This document shows positions 27,015-36,362 of a DNA stretch of 64,000 nt, piece by piece; within the stretch, counting starts at the first letter, position 1; each line of letters starts with the position of its first letter. A program made the translations under genes and the position numbers. Origin of the DNA: Desulfoscipio gibsoniae DSM 7213. Lineage in GTDB: Bacteria > Bacillota > Desulfotomaculia > Desulfotomaculales > Desulfallaceae. The stretch lies in NCBI RefSeq assembly GCF_000233715.2, contig NC_021184.1:2628001-2692000 (forward strand). Direction: 5' to 3'. Under the pieces are notes generated by a model. The model made no database searches. It was given only the letters and a program-made list of their open reading frames with translations, and had not been told where the DNA came from.

Positions 27015-27533
27015 TTAATAAAGCGCCAGAACAATGATCAACCCGCCCAGTAAACCCATGTAATTCCACAATTTTACGTTTTTAGCCGCTGCAGCATCCG
27101 CCATGGCCAGGGCGGTTTTCAACTGCTCCGCAGCCAATCGCAGATGCTTGCTTTGGTCCTCCCGGTCGGAAATGCCAATGCTGTTGCCCAGCCCCCGCAG
27201 CACACTCAAATCGCCCCGACCCAGGGCACTGCGGTGGCCGTAACACTCCAGAGCACCATGCCAGGCTTCCCGGGCTGAGCAGCCCCGGTGGGCACCGAGA
27301 TCACCGGCAATTTGCCGGAAGAATGAGGCCGCCGGTACATCAACCTGTTCCGCCACCCCGGCCAGCGCCTCGGGCAGCGGCGTAGCCGCATAAGTAATCT
27401 CGGTTTCCAGCAGCTGCAGCGCCGAGATAAACTGCCGCAGTTCCACCGGCCGGCGGGCATAACTTCTGGATACCTGCCAGCCGGCCAGCCCGCTGGCCGC
27501 CACCACCAGCAGCCCGCCAATCAACTTAAACAC
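27015..27533 (-). CDS. spoIIIAB: Stage III sporulation protein SpoIIIAB
   Basis: SpoIIIAB resembles the GspF/PilC fold of secretion systems and works with the ATPase SpoIIIAA. It has membrane segments at both ends (residues 3-22 and about 155-172) around a helical soluble region (LRQFISALQLLETEITYA). The GTG start at 27533 overlaps the end of spoIIIAA by 13 bases and follows GGGGGTG. Length (172) is typical. Confidence 0.94.
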   Translation of the reverse strand: MFKLIGGLLVVAASGLAGWQVSRSYARRPVELRQFISALQLLETEITYAATPLPEALAGVAEQVDVPAASFFRQIAGDLGAHRGCSAREAWHGALECYGHRSALGRGDLSVLRGLGNSIGISDREDQSKHLRLAAEQLKTALAMADAAAAKNVKLWNYMGLLGGLIIVLALY

Positions 27534-28573
27534 ATTTTCACCCCCATACCGGGCAGATCAGCACCACTGAAGATTTTTTCCACCGTTCCCACCCCCCGGG
27601 AACGCCCCAGCAGCACAAACCGTTCAATAACATTGAGCTGCAACATATATTTAAGGGCCGGGCGATTAGTCAATTCCCGCAGCGATGAACCGTGGATGGT
27701 GACAATAACGCGTACACCCGCATTGAACACCTCTTCCAGCGCGTGAATATCCTCCATGCGACCTATTTCATCAGTGACGATGACATCCGGCGACATGGCC
27801 CTCAGCAGTATCATCATTCCCTGGGCCTTGGGACAGCCATCCAGCACATCCGTCCTCACCCCCACATCCATTTGGGGCACCCCCCGGTGGCACCCGGCAA
27901 TTTCTGAACGCTCGTCCACCACACCCACCGTACGGCCGGCAAAATGCAACCCAGGCACCCCGTTGCTCACCTGGCGCACCAGATCCCGCAGCAGGGTGGT
28001 TTTGCCACAGCGAGGCGGTGAGAAAATTACAGTATGATAAACATTGTTTACTTTTCTATCAATCAAGTGCTTAATTAGCCCATCGGCCGCCCCCTTAATC
28101 TCCCGGCATACGCGAATGTTCAACCCGGAGAGATACTTTAGCGTTTTTACCCGGCCCTTCTCCAGCACAGCCCTACCGGTAAGCCCCACCCTGTGCCCGC
28201 CTGGCAGGGTGACATAACCGTTTTTTAGCTCCTCCTCAAGTGCATACATGGAAGAGCCGCTGATATTATGCAATACCCTTTCCAGGTCGGCGGCATTAAC
28301 CAGGTAAACACCGGACGGGGCGGACACGGGCGTGCCATCCTGGCAGATAAAAAAATCACTGCCCCCCACACCCAGCATTAACGGCCTGTCCCGCCGCAAC
28401 CTGATTTCCTCCAGCCCGGCCAGATGGCGTGGCGGCACCCGGCTGATAATCCCGGCCAGATTGGGCGGCAGTACAGACATTAATTGCCGCCACGCCCCGG
28501 CGGGGACCCCGTTAATGCTTGGGTTGGACCCAGCGGGTACTTGAACTGATTTAGACGTTGCATAACTGCTCAT
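27521..28573 (-). CDS. spoIIIAA: Stage III sporulation protein SpoIIIAA (ATPase)
   Basis: SpoIIIAA is the AAA/GspE-like ATPase of the mother cell-to-forespore channel. Walker A is PPRCGKTTLL (about residue 187), Walker B VIVTDEIGR (about 250), and the N-terminal part carries EEIRLRRDRPL. The ATG at 28573 has GGAGGG about 12 bases upstream. It begins the eight-gene spoIIIA operon, with all members intact. A sigma-E promoter is expected upstream; I did not find a convincing match. Confidence 0.95.
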   Translation of the reverse strand: MSSYATSKSVQVPAGSNPSINGVPAGAWRQLMSVLPPNLAGIISRVPPRHLAGLEEIRLRRDRPLMLGVGGSDFFICQDGTPVSAPSGVYLVNAADLERVLHNISGSSMYALEEELKNGYVTLPGGHRVGLTGRAVLEKGRVKTLKYLSGLNIRVCREIKGAADGLIKHLIDRKVNNVYHTVIFSPPRCGKTTLLRDLVRQVSNGVPGLHFAGRTVGVVDERSEIAGCHRGVPQMDVGVRTDVLDGCPKAQGMMILLRAMSPDVIVTDEIGRMEDIHALEEVFNAGVRVIVTIHGSSLRELTNRPALKYMLQLNVIERFVLLGRSRGVGTVEKIFSGADLPGMGVKMCLS

Positions 28574-28953
28574 GTTTTCGAGATCCCTCCAGCCGAGAAA
28601 TTTATAATGTTTAATTTTACAGGCTACTTAATGACCTGGCCGCTTTTTGCATAGTCGTGATCGCTGCCACCATACGTGAAACACAGCCCGTCCCCGTTTT
28701 ATTAATAATTTATTTACTGCATTGGAAAAATATGCCCCTAAAACAGCAAAAAAAAGCTGCTATTTATTAGAGTCTGTTCGAATAGTCCGGACGAGATCCA
28801 CTTCGTGATAGGTGCCGGGTGTTGAAAGGTTGAAAATCAAAGATTTTCAACCTTTCAACACCCGGCACCAAAGCCTACCTTTTCGAACAAAGCTCTATTA
28901 GTTAAACAGCAGCTTATTTCCCTTACATACCGTGCGTATATATTCGGTTATCC
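28574..28953. other. Intergenic region between the flavoprotein gene and spoIIIAA
   Basis: Apart from the palindromic repeat at 28811-28869 it holds a small CAGC/GCTG hairpin around an A-run (28744-28762) and AT-rich sequence. I see no gene. Confidence 0.4.
28811..28869. repeat. Intact palindromic repeat (28-bp arms)
   Basis: GGTGCCGGGTGTTGAAAGG begins a 28-base arm that is repeated exactly in reverse complement after a three-base AAA loop. A near-identical copy is at 34178-34236, and both are followed by CACCAAAGCCTA. It would form a very stable hairpin on either strand. It looks like a REP/MITE-type intergenic element. Confidence 0.85.
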
Positions 28954-30642
28954 TTATAGTTCATATGGCCAGGCTTGCAGACCGCCTTCCACATATTTGA
29001 CATCTTTAAATCCCGCACCCTTTAATGTGCGCAGTGCCTCGTAACTGCGGGTGCCCAGGGCACAAAGGGCGACGATTTCCTTATCCCGGGGTATCTCATC
29101 AATTTTTTCGCGTAAATCGCCCAGCACCACCAGCTTAACCCGGTCATCTTTAAGACGACGCATATTAAACTGCGGTTCGGTGCGCACATCCAAAATAACC
29201 ATATCGTCGCCACGGTCCATTTTCTGCTTCAATTCTTGAACAGTAATGGTTTCCGCCAGCCCGGCCACCTTGTTGCGAATAATGTTGGCCGTATGCATAC
29301 TTACATCAATGGGAGTGGCAAAGGGCGGCGCGTAACCCAGATCAATGTCAAAAAGCTGCTCCACAGTGGCCCCCATGGTGATAGCAGTAGCCAACACATC
29401 GGTACGCTTAACGGCATCGCCCTGACCCAGCGCCTGGGCACCTAATATTTTGCCCGTACCTGCCTCGGTGACCAGCTTCATCAGCACCATGCCGTGCTCA
29501 GGGTGGTAATGGGTGCGATCAAAGCCGTGGTATATCCCGGCAACCACTTGATAACCCAGATCGCGGGCCTGTTTTTCGCCCAGTCCGGTGCGACCGATAT
29601 TAAAGCCCATGGTATGCAGCACCCCGGTGGCCAAAATGCCCCGGAAAACCTCATCTCCCCCTGCTACATTGTCGCCCACCACGCGGCCCTGCCGGTTGGC
29701 ATAGGTGGCCAGCGGCACAAATACTTTTTTGCCGCTCACCAGGTGAGTATTTTCCACACAGTCGCCCAGGGCGTAAATATCCGGATCGCTGGTCTGCATA
29801 TGATCATTCACCGCAATGGCGCCGGTTTGGCCAATGGTCAACCCGGCATCTTTGGCCAGCTGCACGTTGGGACGCACACCCACGGAAACCACCACCAACT
29901 CGGTTTCAATAGTGCCCTGGTCGGTAACCACTGCCGTTACATGGCCATCCTCGTCCCCTTCCAGCTTCAAAACCTTATGCCCAAGGTAAAATTCCAGACC
30001 CTGATCCGTTAATTTTTTAGCCAGCACCTCGGCCATATCCTTATCCAGCACGCCGGGTAAAATCTGGTCCTGCAGTTCCACCACCGAGCAGAACATGCGC
30101 AGTTTCATCAGGGCGTCCGCTGTTTCCATGCCGATAAAACCGGCACCAACGATAACAGCCTCGCCTCCTTCCACCTCACCAAGATATTCCTTGATTTGCT
30201 GGGCATCGTCAGGGTGGTTTAGTTTATACACTCCTTTTAAGTTTAAACCCTCTATTGGCGGCACAAAGGGCTGGGCCCCGGTTGCCAGCACCAGTTTATC
30301 GTAGGGAACAGTATATTGCTCACCCGTCTCCAAATTCTCCACATGCACTTCTTTTTTATCCCGATCTATGGACTTGGCCTCGGTGCGGGTAATTACCCGG
30401 ACACCCTTTTCACGCCAGAAATATTCTTCGTTTCTGATGACACCGTAAGTAGTCTCAAACAAATGATCAAATTTATGAACTTCACCGGCTAAATAAAAAG
30501 GCATACCACATCCCGCGTAGGAAATCAGCTTGCCCTTTTCAATAATGGTAATTTCCGCATCAGGGGCCACACGGCGGGCCCTGGCCGCTGTTTTGGGACC
30601 CGCAGCCACACCACCGATAATCACTATTTTCTGAGCACTCAT
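28954..30642 (-). CDS. CoA-disulfide/persulfide reductase with C-terminal rhodanese domain
   Basis: A pyridine nucleotide-disulfide oxidoreductase of the Nox/CoADR group. The FAD motif IVIIGGVAAGPKTAARARR starts near residue 5, the single redox cysteine is in SYAGCGMPFYLAGE, and the NAD motif is AVIVGAGFIGMETADAL. The last 90 residues form a rhodanese domain with active-site loop CALGTRS. Such fusions include CoA-persulfide (polysulfide) reductases. That would suit a sulfur-metabolising anaerobe, though NADH oxidase activity is also possible. I chose the ATG at 30642, with AGGTGG upstream. It appears monocistronic. Confidence 0.85.
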   Translation of the reverse strand: MSAQKIVIIGGVAAGPKTAARARRVAPDAEITIIEKGKLISYAGCGMPFYLAGEVHKFDHLFETTYGVIRNEEYFWREKGVRVITRTEAKSIDRDKKEVHVENLETGEQYTVPYDKLVLATGAQPFVPPIEGLNLKGVYKLNHPDDAQQIKEYLGEVEGGEAVIVGAGFIGMETADALMKLRMFCSVVELQDQILPGVLDKDMAEVLAKKLTDQGLEFYLGHKVLKLEGDEDGHVTAVVTDQGTIETELVVVSVGVRPNVQLAKDAGLTIGQTGAIAVNDHMQTSDPDIYALGDCVENTHLVSGKKVFVPLATYANRQGRVVGDNVAGGDEVFRGILATGVLHTMGFNIGRTGLGEKQARDLGYQVVAGIYHGFDRTHYHPEHGMVLMKLVTEAGTGKILGAQALGQGDAVKRTDVLATAITMGATVEQLFDIDLGYAPPFATPIDVSMHTANIIRNKVAGLAETITVQELKQKMDRGDDMVILDVRTEPQFNMRRLKDDRVKLVVLGDLREKIDEIPRDKEIVALCALGTRSYEALRTLKGAGFKDVKYVEGGLQAWPYEL

Positions 30643-30651
30643 CTTATCCAC

Positions 30652-30887
30652 CTGCCTGTTTAATTTTTAATCAGGGTCGGCCCCAACAGCACCGGCCCAG
30701 CTGGTTCAATTTTGAACGTTTATCATTAAAAACCTGGCACTATTTTAATTGGGACGGGCAGGTAAAGTCAAGAACCGGGTAAGGCGGTAGCACCCGCTAA
30801 ATAGCCCGGTGTTATTAAATGGAGCCAATAACCACCTATTAATCCCTATATCTAAATATTTTTATATAGGTACATGCCTTTGTCAGC
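30652..30887. other. Intergenic region with an unexplained hairpin
   Basis: An imperfect hairpin at 30774-30810 pairs ACCGGG with CCCGGT and GCGG with CCGC. It lies between the zinc-ribbon gene's terminator and the flavoprotein start and could be a leader or terminator element. No gene is seen. Confidence 0.35.
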
Positions 30888-30926
30888 AAATAAAAAAGCC
30901 GCCTTTGCCAAAGCAAAAAGCAGCTT
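30888..30926 (-). terminator. Rho-independent terminator after the CD1247-like gene
   Basis: On the minus strand AAGCTGC pairs with GCGGCTT (one wobble), with an inner CTTTGGCAAAG stem, followed by TTTTTTATTT. It lies about 30 bases past the stop. Confidence 0.65.
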
Positions 30927-30954
30927 GTGTAATCGCCATAGTACAATCTTTATT

Positions 30955-31389
30955 CTATATATCTTCCTCAATTACGGAGTTCCGGCTATGCAATATTTCC
31001 GGCTCATCTGCGGTTTCAAAATCATCATCGTTGACAAAAACCACCTCATCACAATTAGGACAGGTTACCTCGATGATATCCTCATCCTCGATGATACCGG
31101 GATCGAAAAGCACTGTCTCCCCACAGCGCGGGCAATCTACCTCCATGTATTCTTCCAGGTCCTCCCCATCATGCATATCATTTTCCAGGGTGTATAAATC
31201 TTCATCCAGGGTTTCAACGTATTCCTCCAGTTGCTCCTGGGATTCCTCAAGTTCGGAAAATGACTCGGCAAATTCGTCTAAAACATCAATGATGCCGCCC
31301 AGCAGCTTGCCTTCTTTACTATCGGCCTCAACATTCATACCACTGGCCAATCCCTGCAGGTAAGCCACCTTTGATTTAAGATCGGACAC
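30955..31389 (-). CDS. CD1247-type acidic protein with zinc ribbon
   Basis: This 144-residue acidic protein starts SDLKSKVAYLQGLASGMN, matching the CD1247 N-terminal domain of Firmicutes. A coiled-coil-like Glu-rich segment (about 40-75) follows, then a zinc ribbon with cysteine pairs CPRC and CPNC about 30 residues apart. The GTG start at 31389 has AAAGGGGG upstream. It commonly neighbours efp. Its function is unknown; the ribbon suggests nucleic acid or protein binding. Confidence 0.8.
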   Translation of the reverse strand: MSDLKSKVAYLQGLASGMNVEADSKEGKLLGGIIDVLDEFAESFSELEESQEQLEEYVETLDEDLYTLENDMHDGEDLEEYMEVDCPRCGETVLFDPGIIEDEDIIEVTCPNCDEVVFVNDDDFETADEPEILHSRNSVIEEDI

Positions 31390-31533
31390 AAAAATACCCC
31401 CTTTGTAGTTACTATAACAAAACTAGTATCTCTCGTTACGGGGGTTTCTAAACATTTATTTCCTTAAAACAGCAAAAGACTACGCTGCACAATATATATG
31501 CTCTTTAATTTCATTTGCACTTGCCGGCCAACC

Positions 31534-32091
31534 TCACGCCCTTTTGATATAATGCCCGGTGCGGGTGTCAATTTGCAGCACATCGCCGGTATTAATAAAA
31601 AAAGGTACCTGAACCACATAGCCTGTCTCCAAAGTGGCCGGTTTGGAGCCACCGGAAGCAGTATCACCCTTGATGCCCGGTGCAGTTTCCACCACTTCCA
31701 GTTCCACAACATTGGGTAGATCCACACCAATGGACCGCCCCTGGAAGGTCATTATGGTGATGGTCATATTTTCCTTGAGGAATTTAATGGCATCGCCCAA
31801 TTGCTCATTATTCATGCTAAACTGGTCGAAACTTTCCATATCCATAAAATGATAATCGGCGCCGTCACTATAAAGATATTGTGCCTCCCGGCGCTCAATC
31901 CGCGCCCTGGGCATTTTTTCACCGGCATTAAAGGTTTTATCAACCACAGCACCGGTGCGCAGGTTTCTCAGCTTGGACCGTACAAAGGCCGCCCCTTTGC
32001 CCGGCTTAACATGTTGGAACTCCACTACCTGGTAGACGTCGCCTTCCATTTCTATGGTCAGGCCGGTACGAAAATCATTAGTTGAAACCAA
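31534..32091 (-). CDS. efp: Elongation factor P
   Basis: EF-P relieves ribosome stalling at polyproline. The three-domain protein of 185 residues has the tip loop [10 protein letters not shown] (the second lysine is at the position modified in many bacteria) near residue 32, and ends with [18 protein letters not shown]. The TTG start at 32091 has GGAGGCGG upstream. The aroQ-M24 peptidase-efp order is conserved in Firmicutes. Confidence 0.97.
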   Translation of the reverse strand: MVSTNDFRTGLTIEMEGDVYQVVEFQHVKPGKGAAFVRSKLRNLRTGAVVDKTFNAGEKMPRARIERREAQYLYSDGADYHFMDMESFDQFSMNNEQLGDAIKFLKENMTITIMTFQGRSIGVDLPNVVELEVVETAPGIKGDTASGGSKPATLETGYVVQVPFFINTGDVLQIDTRTGHYIKRA

Positions 32092-32319
32092 ACTACTCCG
32101 CCTCCTCGAAATATCCCGTTATTATTTTTTAGCACCCGGCACACCTGGCCTGTTGCACCACAGACCGGTAGGCATGCGCAAAAATATTTGTTATTTTTAG
32201 CATAATTTAAGATGGTTAGTTCAATATTTTAAGGAACCACTCTTACACTGGTACTTATTCACCAGTCGTGATAGATGAGTAAAATAGTAAAGACTGCATT
32301 AGAGCTCAGTAAGCTTGCA

Positions 32320-33390
32320 TTAGAGCTCGATAAGCCTGTCCTTAGGTGATTTGGTAAGCAACCGGCAGCCTTCCTTTTCCACTATCACGCTGTCCTCAAT
32401 ACGCACCCCTCCAGTGCCGGGCAGGTAAATACCAGGCTCTATCGTTACCACCATACCTTCCTGTAAAACGGTATCATCCCTGAGAGAAAGCCTCGGCCCC
32501 TCATGCACCGCCAGGCCCACACCGTGCCCGGTGCTGTGGCCGAAATATTCACCGTAACCGTAGGAGGCAATGACCTCCCGGGCCGCCTTGTCTACCGCGC
32601 TGGCCGCCACACCCGCTCTTACCGCCACCAGACCGGCCAGCTGAGCCTCCAGCACAATATTATATATTTGTTTGATCTGATTGCTTGGCGATCCCAGGGA
32701 TATCGTTCTGGTCATATCAGAATTATAGTTATCCACCACCACGCCAAAATCCAGGGTCACGACATCACCGGTATTAATGGTTTTAGCTGATGCTACACCA
32801 TGCGGCAGCGCGGCCCGGGGACCCGAGGCTACAATAAAAGGAAAGGCGGTTTTTTCGGCACCCCGGTACCTCATAAACATTTCCAGTTCCAACGCCACCT
32901 CCCTTTCACTGATGCCCGGCTTGATGAAGCTGCAAATATATTTAAATCCTTCGTCTAAAAGAGCCATGGATCTCTGGATGGTTTCCAATTCATTTTTATC
33001 CTTAATTAACCGTAATTGCTCTATAATACCTTCCACCGGGCGCAATGACACTTCGCCCAGCTTTTTATGTAGTGTATCGTAAAATTTATAACTTATGTAA
33101 TCCGCCTCAAAGCCCAGGACATGCAAATTTAACCTGCCGGCCATGTCCACCAGCGCATCTGCCAGGGTGGTTTCCATTTTGATTAATTCCAGGTGTGGGC
33201 TTTGCTCCCGCGCCTGTTCTATAAACCGAAAGTCAGTTATGATATAGGATTGCCCGGCGGTTACCAGCAGCGCACCTGCATCACCGGTGAAACCGCTTAA
33301 GTAAAACCGGTTTTCAGGCTGCATCACCAGCAGTGCGTCCATGGCATAATCTTTAAGGAACCCTGCAACCTTGTTTACACGCGTTTGCAT
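32320..33390 (-). CDS. M24 family Xaa-Pro aminopeptidase
   Basis: This aminopeptidase P-type enzyme of 356 residues has an N-terminal creatinase-like domain (about 1-125) and a pita-bread catalytic domain. Metal ligands appear in TLDFGVVVDNYNSDMTRT (two aspartates), GHSTGHGVGLAVHEGP (histidine), VTIEPGIY (glutamate) and GGVRIEDSV (glutamate). The ATG at 33390 has GGAGGAG upstream. It is probably cytoplasmic and cleaves Xaa-Pro peptides; PepQ (prolidase) is the alternative. Confidence 0.92.
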   Translation of the reverse strand: MQTRVNKVAGFLKDYAMDALLVMQPENRFYLSGFTGDAGALLVTAGQSYIITDFRFIEQAREQSPHLELIKMETTLADALVDMAGRLNLHVLGFEADYISYKFYDTLHKKLGEVSLRPVEGIIEQLRLIKDKNELETIQRSMALLDEGFKYICSFIKPGISEREVALELEMFMRYRGAEKTAFPFIVASGPRAALPHGVASAKTINTGDVVTLDFGVVVDNYNSDMTRTISLGSPSNQIKQIYNIVLEAQLAGLVAVRAGVAASAVDKAAREVIASYGYGEYFGHSTGHGVGLAVHEGPRLSLRDDTVLQEGMVVTIEPGIYLPGTGGVRIEDSVIVEKEGCRLLTKSPKDRLIEL

Positions 33391-33483
33391 TTTTACTCCT
33401 CCGCCGGCCGGTAAAGACCAGTCCGGTTAAAATATAAATTATAAGTACACTTGTTACAATGTTGGGTGCAATTTATTCGGGTA

Positions 33484-33533
33484 GTTTGTTAAGGTAATTT
33501 GTTTAAGGTAATTGTTAAGGTATTTTGTTAAAG
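33484..33533. repeat. Short imperfect tandem repeat TTTGTTAAGGTAA
   Basis: Four imperfect copies of GTTAAGGTAATTT-like units lie upstream of the M24 peptidase gene. They are AT-rich and could be slippage products or part of the promoter region. Confidence 0.4.
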
Positions 33534-33598
33534 CAATAAATTCACTATAACACTAATGAGGCCTAGCTATTTACAAAGTACCAATTGCATGATAAAAA

Positions 33599-34057
33599 TC
33601 AAAGAGACTTGCCCGCTTTGTGAGCCCGTGCCAGTTCCATCGCGGCCTGCAAAGCCAGTTGATAACCAAGCACCCCAAAACCGGATATCTGCCCCGCTGC
33701 AACAGGAGCAATTACAGAAAGACGACGAAATTCCTCCCGGGCGTGGATGTTGGAAATATGCACTTCTACCACCGGTATATCAATGGCCGCCACCGCATCC
33801 CGCAATGCGTAACTATAATGAGTTAAGGCACCCGGATTAAAAATGACGGCATCGTACTCATCACCGGCGGAATGCAATCCATCGATAAGCGCACCCTCAT
33901 GGTTGGACTGCATAAAACCAATGCCAACTCCCAGCGTTTGGGCCAACTGCTGCAGGGAAGCGTTTATTTCCGCCAGTGACCCGGTGCCATACACTCCAGG
34001 TTCCCTTTTTCCCAGCAAGTTGAGGTTTGGGCCGTTCATAATCAGTATTTTCACCAT
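33599..34057 (-). CDS. aroQ: Type II 3-dehydroquinate dehydratase
   Basis: AroQ converts 3-dehydroquinate to 3-dehydroshikimate in the shikimate pathway. The start ILIMNGPNLNLLGKREPGVYG carries the family N-terminus with the catalytic tyrosine; NPGALTHYSYALRDA and VEVHISNIHAREEFR carry the substrate-binding histidines. Length (152) is normal. The ATG at 34057 and the GTG one codon on both have GAGGTG upstream. It begins the aroQ-peptidase-efp run. Confidence 0.96.
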   Translation of the reverse strand: MVKILIMNGPNLNLLGKREPGVYGTGSLAEINASLQQLAQTLGVGIGFMQSNHEGALIDGLHSAGDEYDAVIFNPGALTHYSYALRDAVAAIDIPVVEVHISNIHAREEFRRLSVIAPVAAGQISGFGVLGYQLALQAAMELARAHKAGKSL

Positions 34058-34177
34058 ATCACCTCAAAAAGATGGGAATATTTTAACATAAATGACCCTG
34101 ATTGCATAGTCCTGGACCAATTGCATAAGTCCGGTCAGGAAGATGAGCAACGGGGCAAAACCTTCGTCGCCTTGATT

Positions 34178-34236
34178 GGTGCCGGGTGTTGAAAGGTTGA
34201 AAATCTTAGATTTTCAACCTTTCAACACCCGGCACC
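34178..34236. repeat. Intact palindromic repeat, second copy (29-bp arms)
   Basis: This is the same element as 28811-28869 with one base changed near the centre and compensated on the other arm. It is followed by CACCAAAGCCTATC and, about 20 bases on, by another GGCACCAAAGCCTGCC, so its flank is itself duplicated. It lies between the TldE/PmbA gene and aroQ. Confidence 0.85.
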
Positions 34237-34297
34237 AAAGCCTATCAGGCCTAGCTGGCACCAAAGCCTGCCTTTTCAACAAGTTCTTTAAGAAAGT

Positions 34298-35650
34298 TTA
34301 AGCCTGACCCCCGCCGCTGATGCTCATGCGGGATACTCTAATGGTGGGGGCGCCACGGCCTCCGAAGAACTGCAGGTCGCTGCCCACGGCATCTACCTGG
34401 CCCAGCATTTCCATGATGTTGCCGGCGATGGCCAGACCCCGTACCGGATAGGCGAGCTTGCCGTTTTCAATCCACAGGCCGCTGGCTCCCAGGGAAAAGT
34501 CCCCCGATATGGGGTTGGCGGTGTGCAGGCCCATTACTTCGGTTACATAAAGCCCGCTGGATATATCGCCGATGATTTGTTCAGCAGTTTTATCACCAGG
34601 CTCAATAAAAAAGTTGGTGGTGCCCACTTCGGGCGTTCCTTTAAAAGAGCCGCGGACACCGTTGCCTGTGGACAGCACCCCGTCCTTGGCAGCAGTATAT
34701 ATGTTATGTAAAAAGCATTGCAGCTTTCCGTTCTGAACCAGTACCGTCCTGGATGTGGGTACACCCTCACCGTCGAAGGGTGCCGAGGCAATGCCGCCGG
34801 GCAGGGTGCCGTCATCTATAATATTGATTTGCTCCGAGGCTACCTGCTGGCCTACTTTGCCGGCAAAAAGTGAGCGCCCCTTTTGCACCGCCTCGGCGGA
34901 CAGGGCAGGCGCCAGCAGGCCTAAAAAACCGGTGGCCACGTAGGGCTCCAAAACAACTGCCGCCTGCCGGGTCGCCCCGGGCCTGGCCCCCAGCATGCGT
35001 ACCGCCCGGCCCGCCGCCTGCTTACCTAAAGCCGCGGGGTCAAGGTCGGCATAGCGCAGGCTGAAATTCATGGCAAACCCGGTCTGGCTGTCCTCTCCCT
35101 CGCCCGCCACCAGGGTGATGTACATACCGCAATAAGCGCCACCGTAATGCAGTGATAGACCATGGGAGTTCACCAGGGTCACCTCGGCCTCGCCATCCTG
35201 GTAAGTGGAACTTTCGATAATACTGACCCGTGCATCAGCGGCCCGGGCTTCATTTTCCATAGTACGGGCCATATCAATCTTTTCTTCCACAGCGGCAGCC
35301 CGGATGGCCGGGTCATATAGATCCATATCCGGGTAGCTGGGGGCCGGCTGGGGCAGCAGCCGGTGCAGGTCGGGTTCGGCAAAGCGGGCGTTGGCCAAAG
35401 CTTGTCTTACAGCCCCATCCACAGCCACATCTCCTAAATCAGTGGTAAAGGCAAAACCGGTTTTGCCGTCTTGAAACACCCGTATACCCATACCCCGGTC
35501 TTCAGCCAATTTCATTGTCTCCACTGTGCCGTTGCGCACTTCAATATCCAACTCTTTACTGTTGCTGATATATGCCTCGGCCATGGCGGCACCTGACTGC
35601 ATAGCCTTATGTACCGCATTTTCCGCATATTCTTTATATTTGGAATCCAT
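34298..35650 (-). CDS. pmbA: TldE/PmbA family metalloprotease subunit
   Basis: TldE (PmbA) is the non-catalytic subunit of the TldD-TldE protease. The 450-residue protein shares the fold and begins with a helical region (AENAVHKAMQSGAAMAEAY), but lacks the HExxxH motif of TldD. Its C-terminal half has GLYVTEVMGLHTANPISGDFS, typical of PmbA. The ATG at 35650 has AAAGGAG upstream. The TldD partner lies at 37996-39402, separated by three unrelated genes. Confidence 0.88.
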   Translation of the reverse strand: MDSKYKEYAENAVHKAMQSGAAMAEAYISNSKELDIEVRNGTVETMKLAEDRGMGIRVFQDGKTGFAFTTDLGDVAVDGAVRQALANARFAEPDLHRLLPQPAPSYPDMDLYDPAIRAAAVEEKIDMARTMENEARAADARVSIIESSTYQDGEAEVTLVNSHGLSLHYGGAYCGMYITLVAGEGEDSQTGFAMNFSLRYADLDPAALGKQAAGRAVRMLGARPGATRQAAVVLEPYVATGFLGLLAPALSAEAVQKGRSLFAGKVGQQVASEQINIIDDGTLPGGIASAPFDGEGVPTSRTVLVQNGKLQCFLHNIYTAAKDGVLSTGNGVRGSFKGTPEVGTTNFFIEPGDKTAEQIIGDISSGLYVTEVMGLHTANPISGDFSLGASGLWIENGKLAYPVRGLAIAGNIMEMLGQVDAVGSDLQFFGGRGAPTIRVSRMSISGGGQA

Positions 35651-35932
35651 ATTGCCTACTCGCTCCTTTCAGTTAGGTTATTATAATTCAATAAAAAACA
35701 AACTATTCCTTTAAGTGCCAATAATAAAGTATGACACGGGGACGTTTCCGTTGTATTATCTCGCCCTTCAACCACTAGCTACGCTTCGGTGACTATGAAC
35801 CGACTCCATGGATAAAGGCGCATAAATGCCAAACACAATACAGAACCAGCCGCCCAGTTTATACATATTTTCCCCAACCTCCAGCAACTAACCACCGCTA
35901 ACCTTTAAATTTAAGCCTAAGTTAATGAGAGG
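35651..35932. other. Intergenic region with a GACACGGGGACG repeat scrap
   Basis: Near 35733 the sequence ATGACACGGGGACGTTTCCG resembles the dispersed GGGGACG motif also seen near 21285, 28690 and 57220. No gene is seen. Confidence 0.35.
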
Positions 35933-35961
35933 AAAATAAAAAACTGCCTGTAATGGCAGTT
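35933..35961 (-). terminator. Rho-independent terminator overlapping the YabG-N-like stop
   Basis: The minus strand reads ACTGCCATTACAGGCAGT followed by TTTTTATTTT. The stem begins at the stop codon of the gene, so the stop and terminator are merged. Confidence 0.75.
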
Positions 35962-36175
35962 AATGCATAAAAAATGAATTGGCAGTCAAAGCAATCAGGT
36001 CTTTAAATGTAACCGGTGCCAGCTCTTGGACGGAAACCTGAACCACAAAATTAGGATCAAGCATTGCCACTATGGCCACCCTTTGATTAGTTTGCTGATC
36101 AGTATAAAAACCTATCACGCAAAATTGTGCCTCCTCCCCGGCAACCTTCCTGGTGACAATATCGCCAATTTTCAT
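35960..36175 (-). CDS. Small protein resembling the N-terminal domain of YabG
   Basis: From the ATG at 36175 (AGGAGG nine bases upstream) the product is 71 residues starting MKIGDIVTRKVAGEEAQFCV. This resembles the N-terminal SH3-like part of the spore-coat protease YabG (IGD-V-RKS...F-I-). The protease part is absent, since the frame stops at a terminator. It may be an independent small domain protein. The longer open frame to 36319 has no ribosome site and is not typical coding sequence. Confidence 0.6.
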   Translation of the reverse strand: MKIGDIVTRKVAGEEAQFCVIGFYTDQQTNQRVAIVAMLDPNFVVQVSVQELAPVTFKDLIALTANSFFMH

Positions 36176-36362
36176 TAAATAATACCTCCTAATGGAAGTA
36201 CACCCCGTGGGTAAGATTCCAAGCATTAATGGCGGCATAATATCAAATAAGCATTCTATGCACTTATGATACAACATATGCCTTTTTATTTGCAGTTGTG
36301 TATAAAAATACTTTCCCAACCTACATAAAAATGGTTGTATTTCTAAAAATTAACTCAACATG

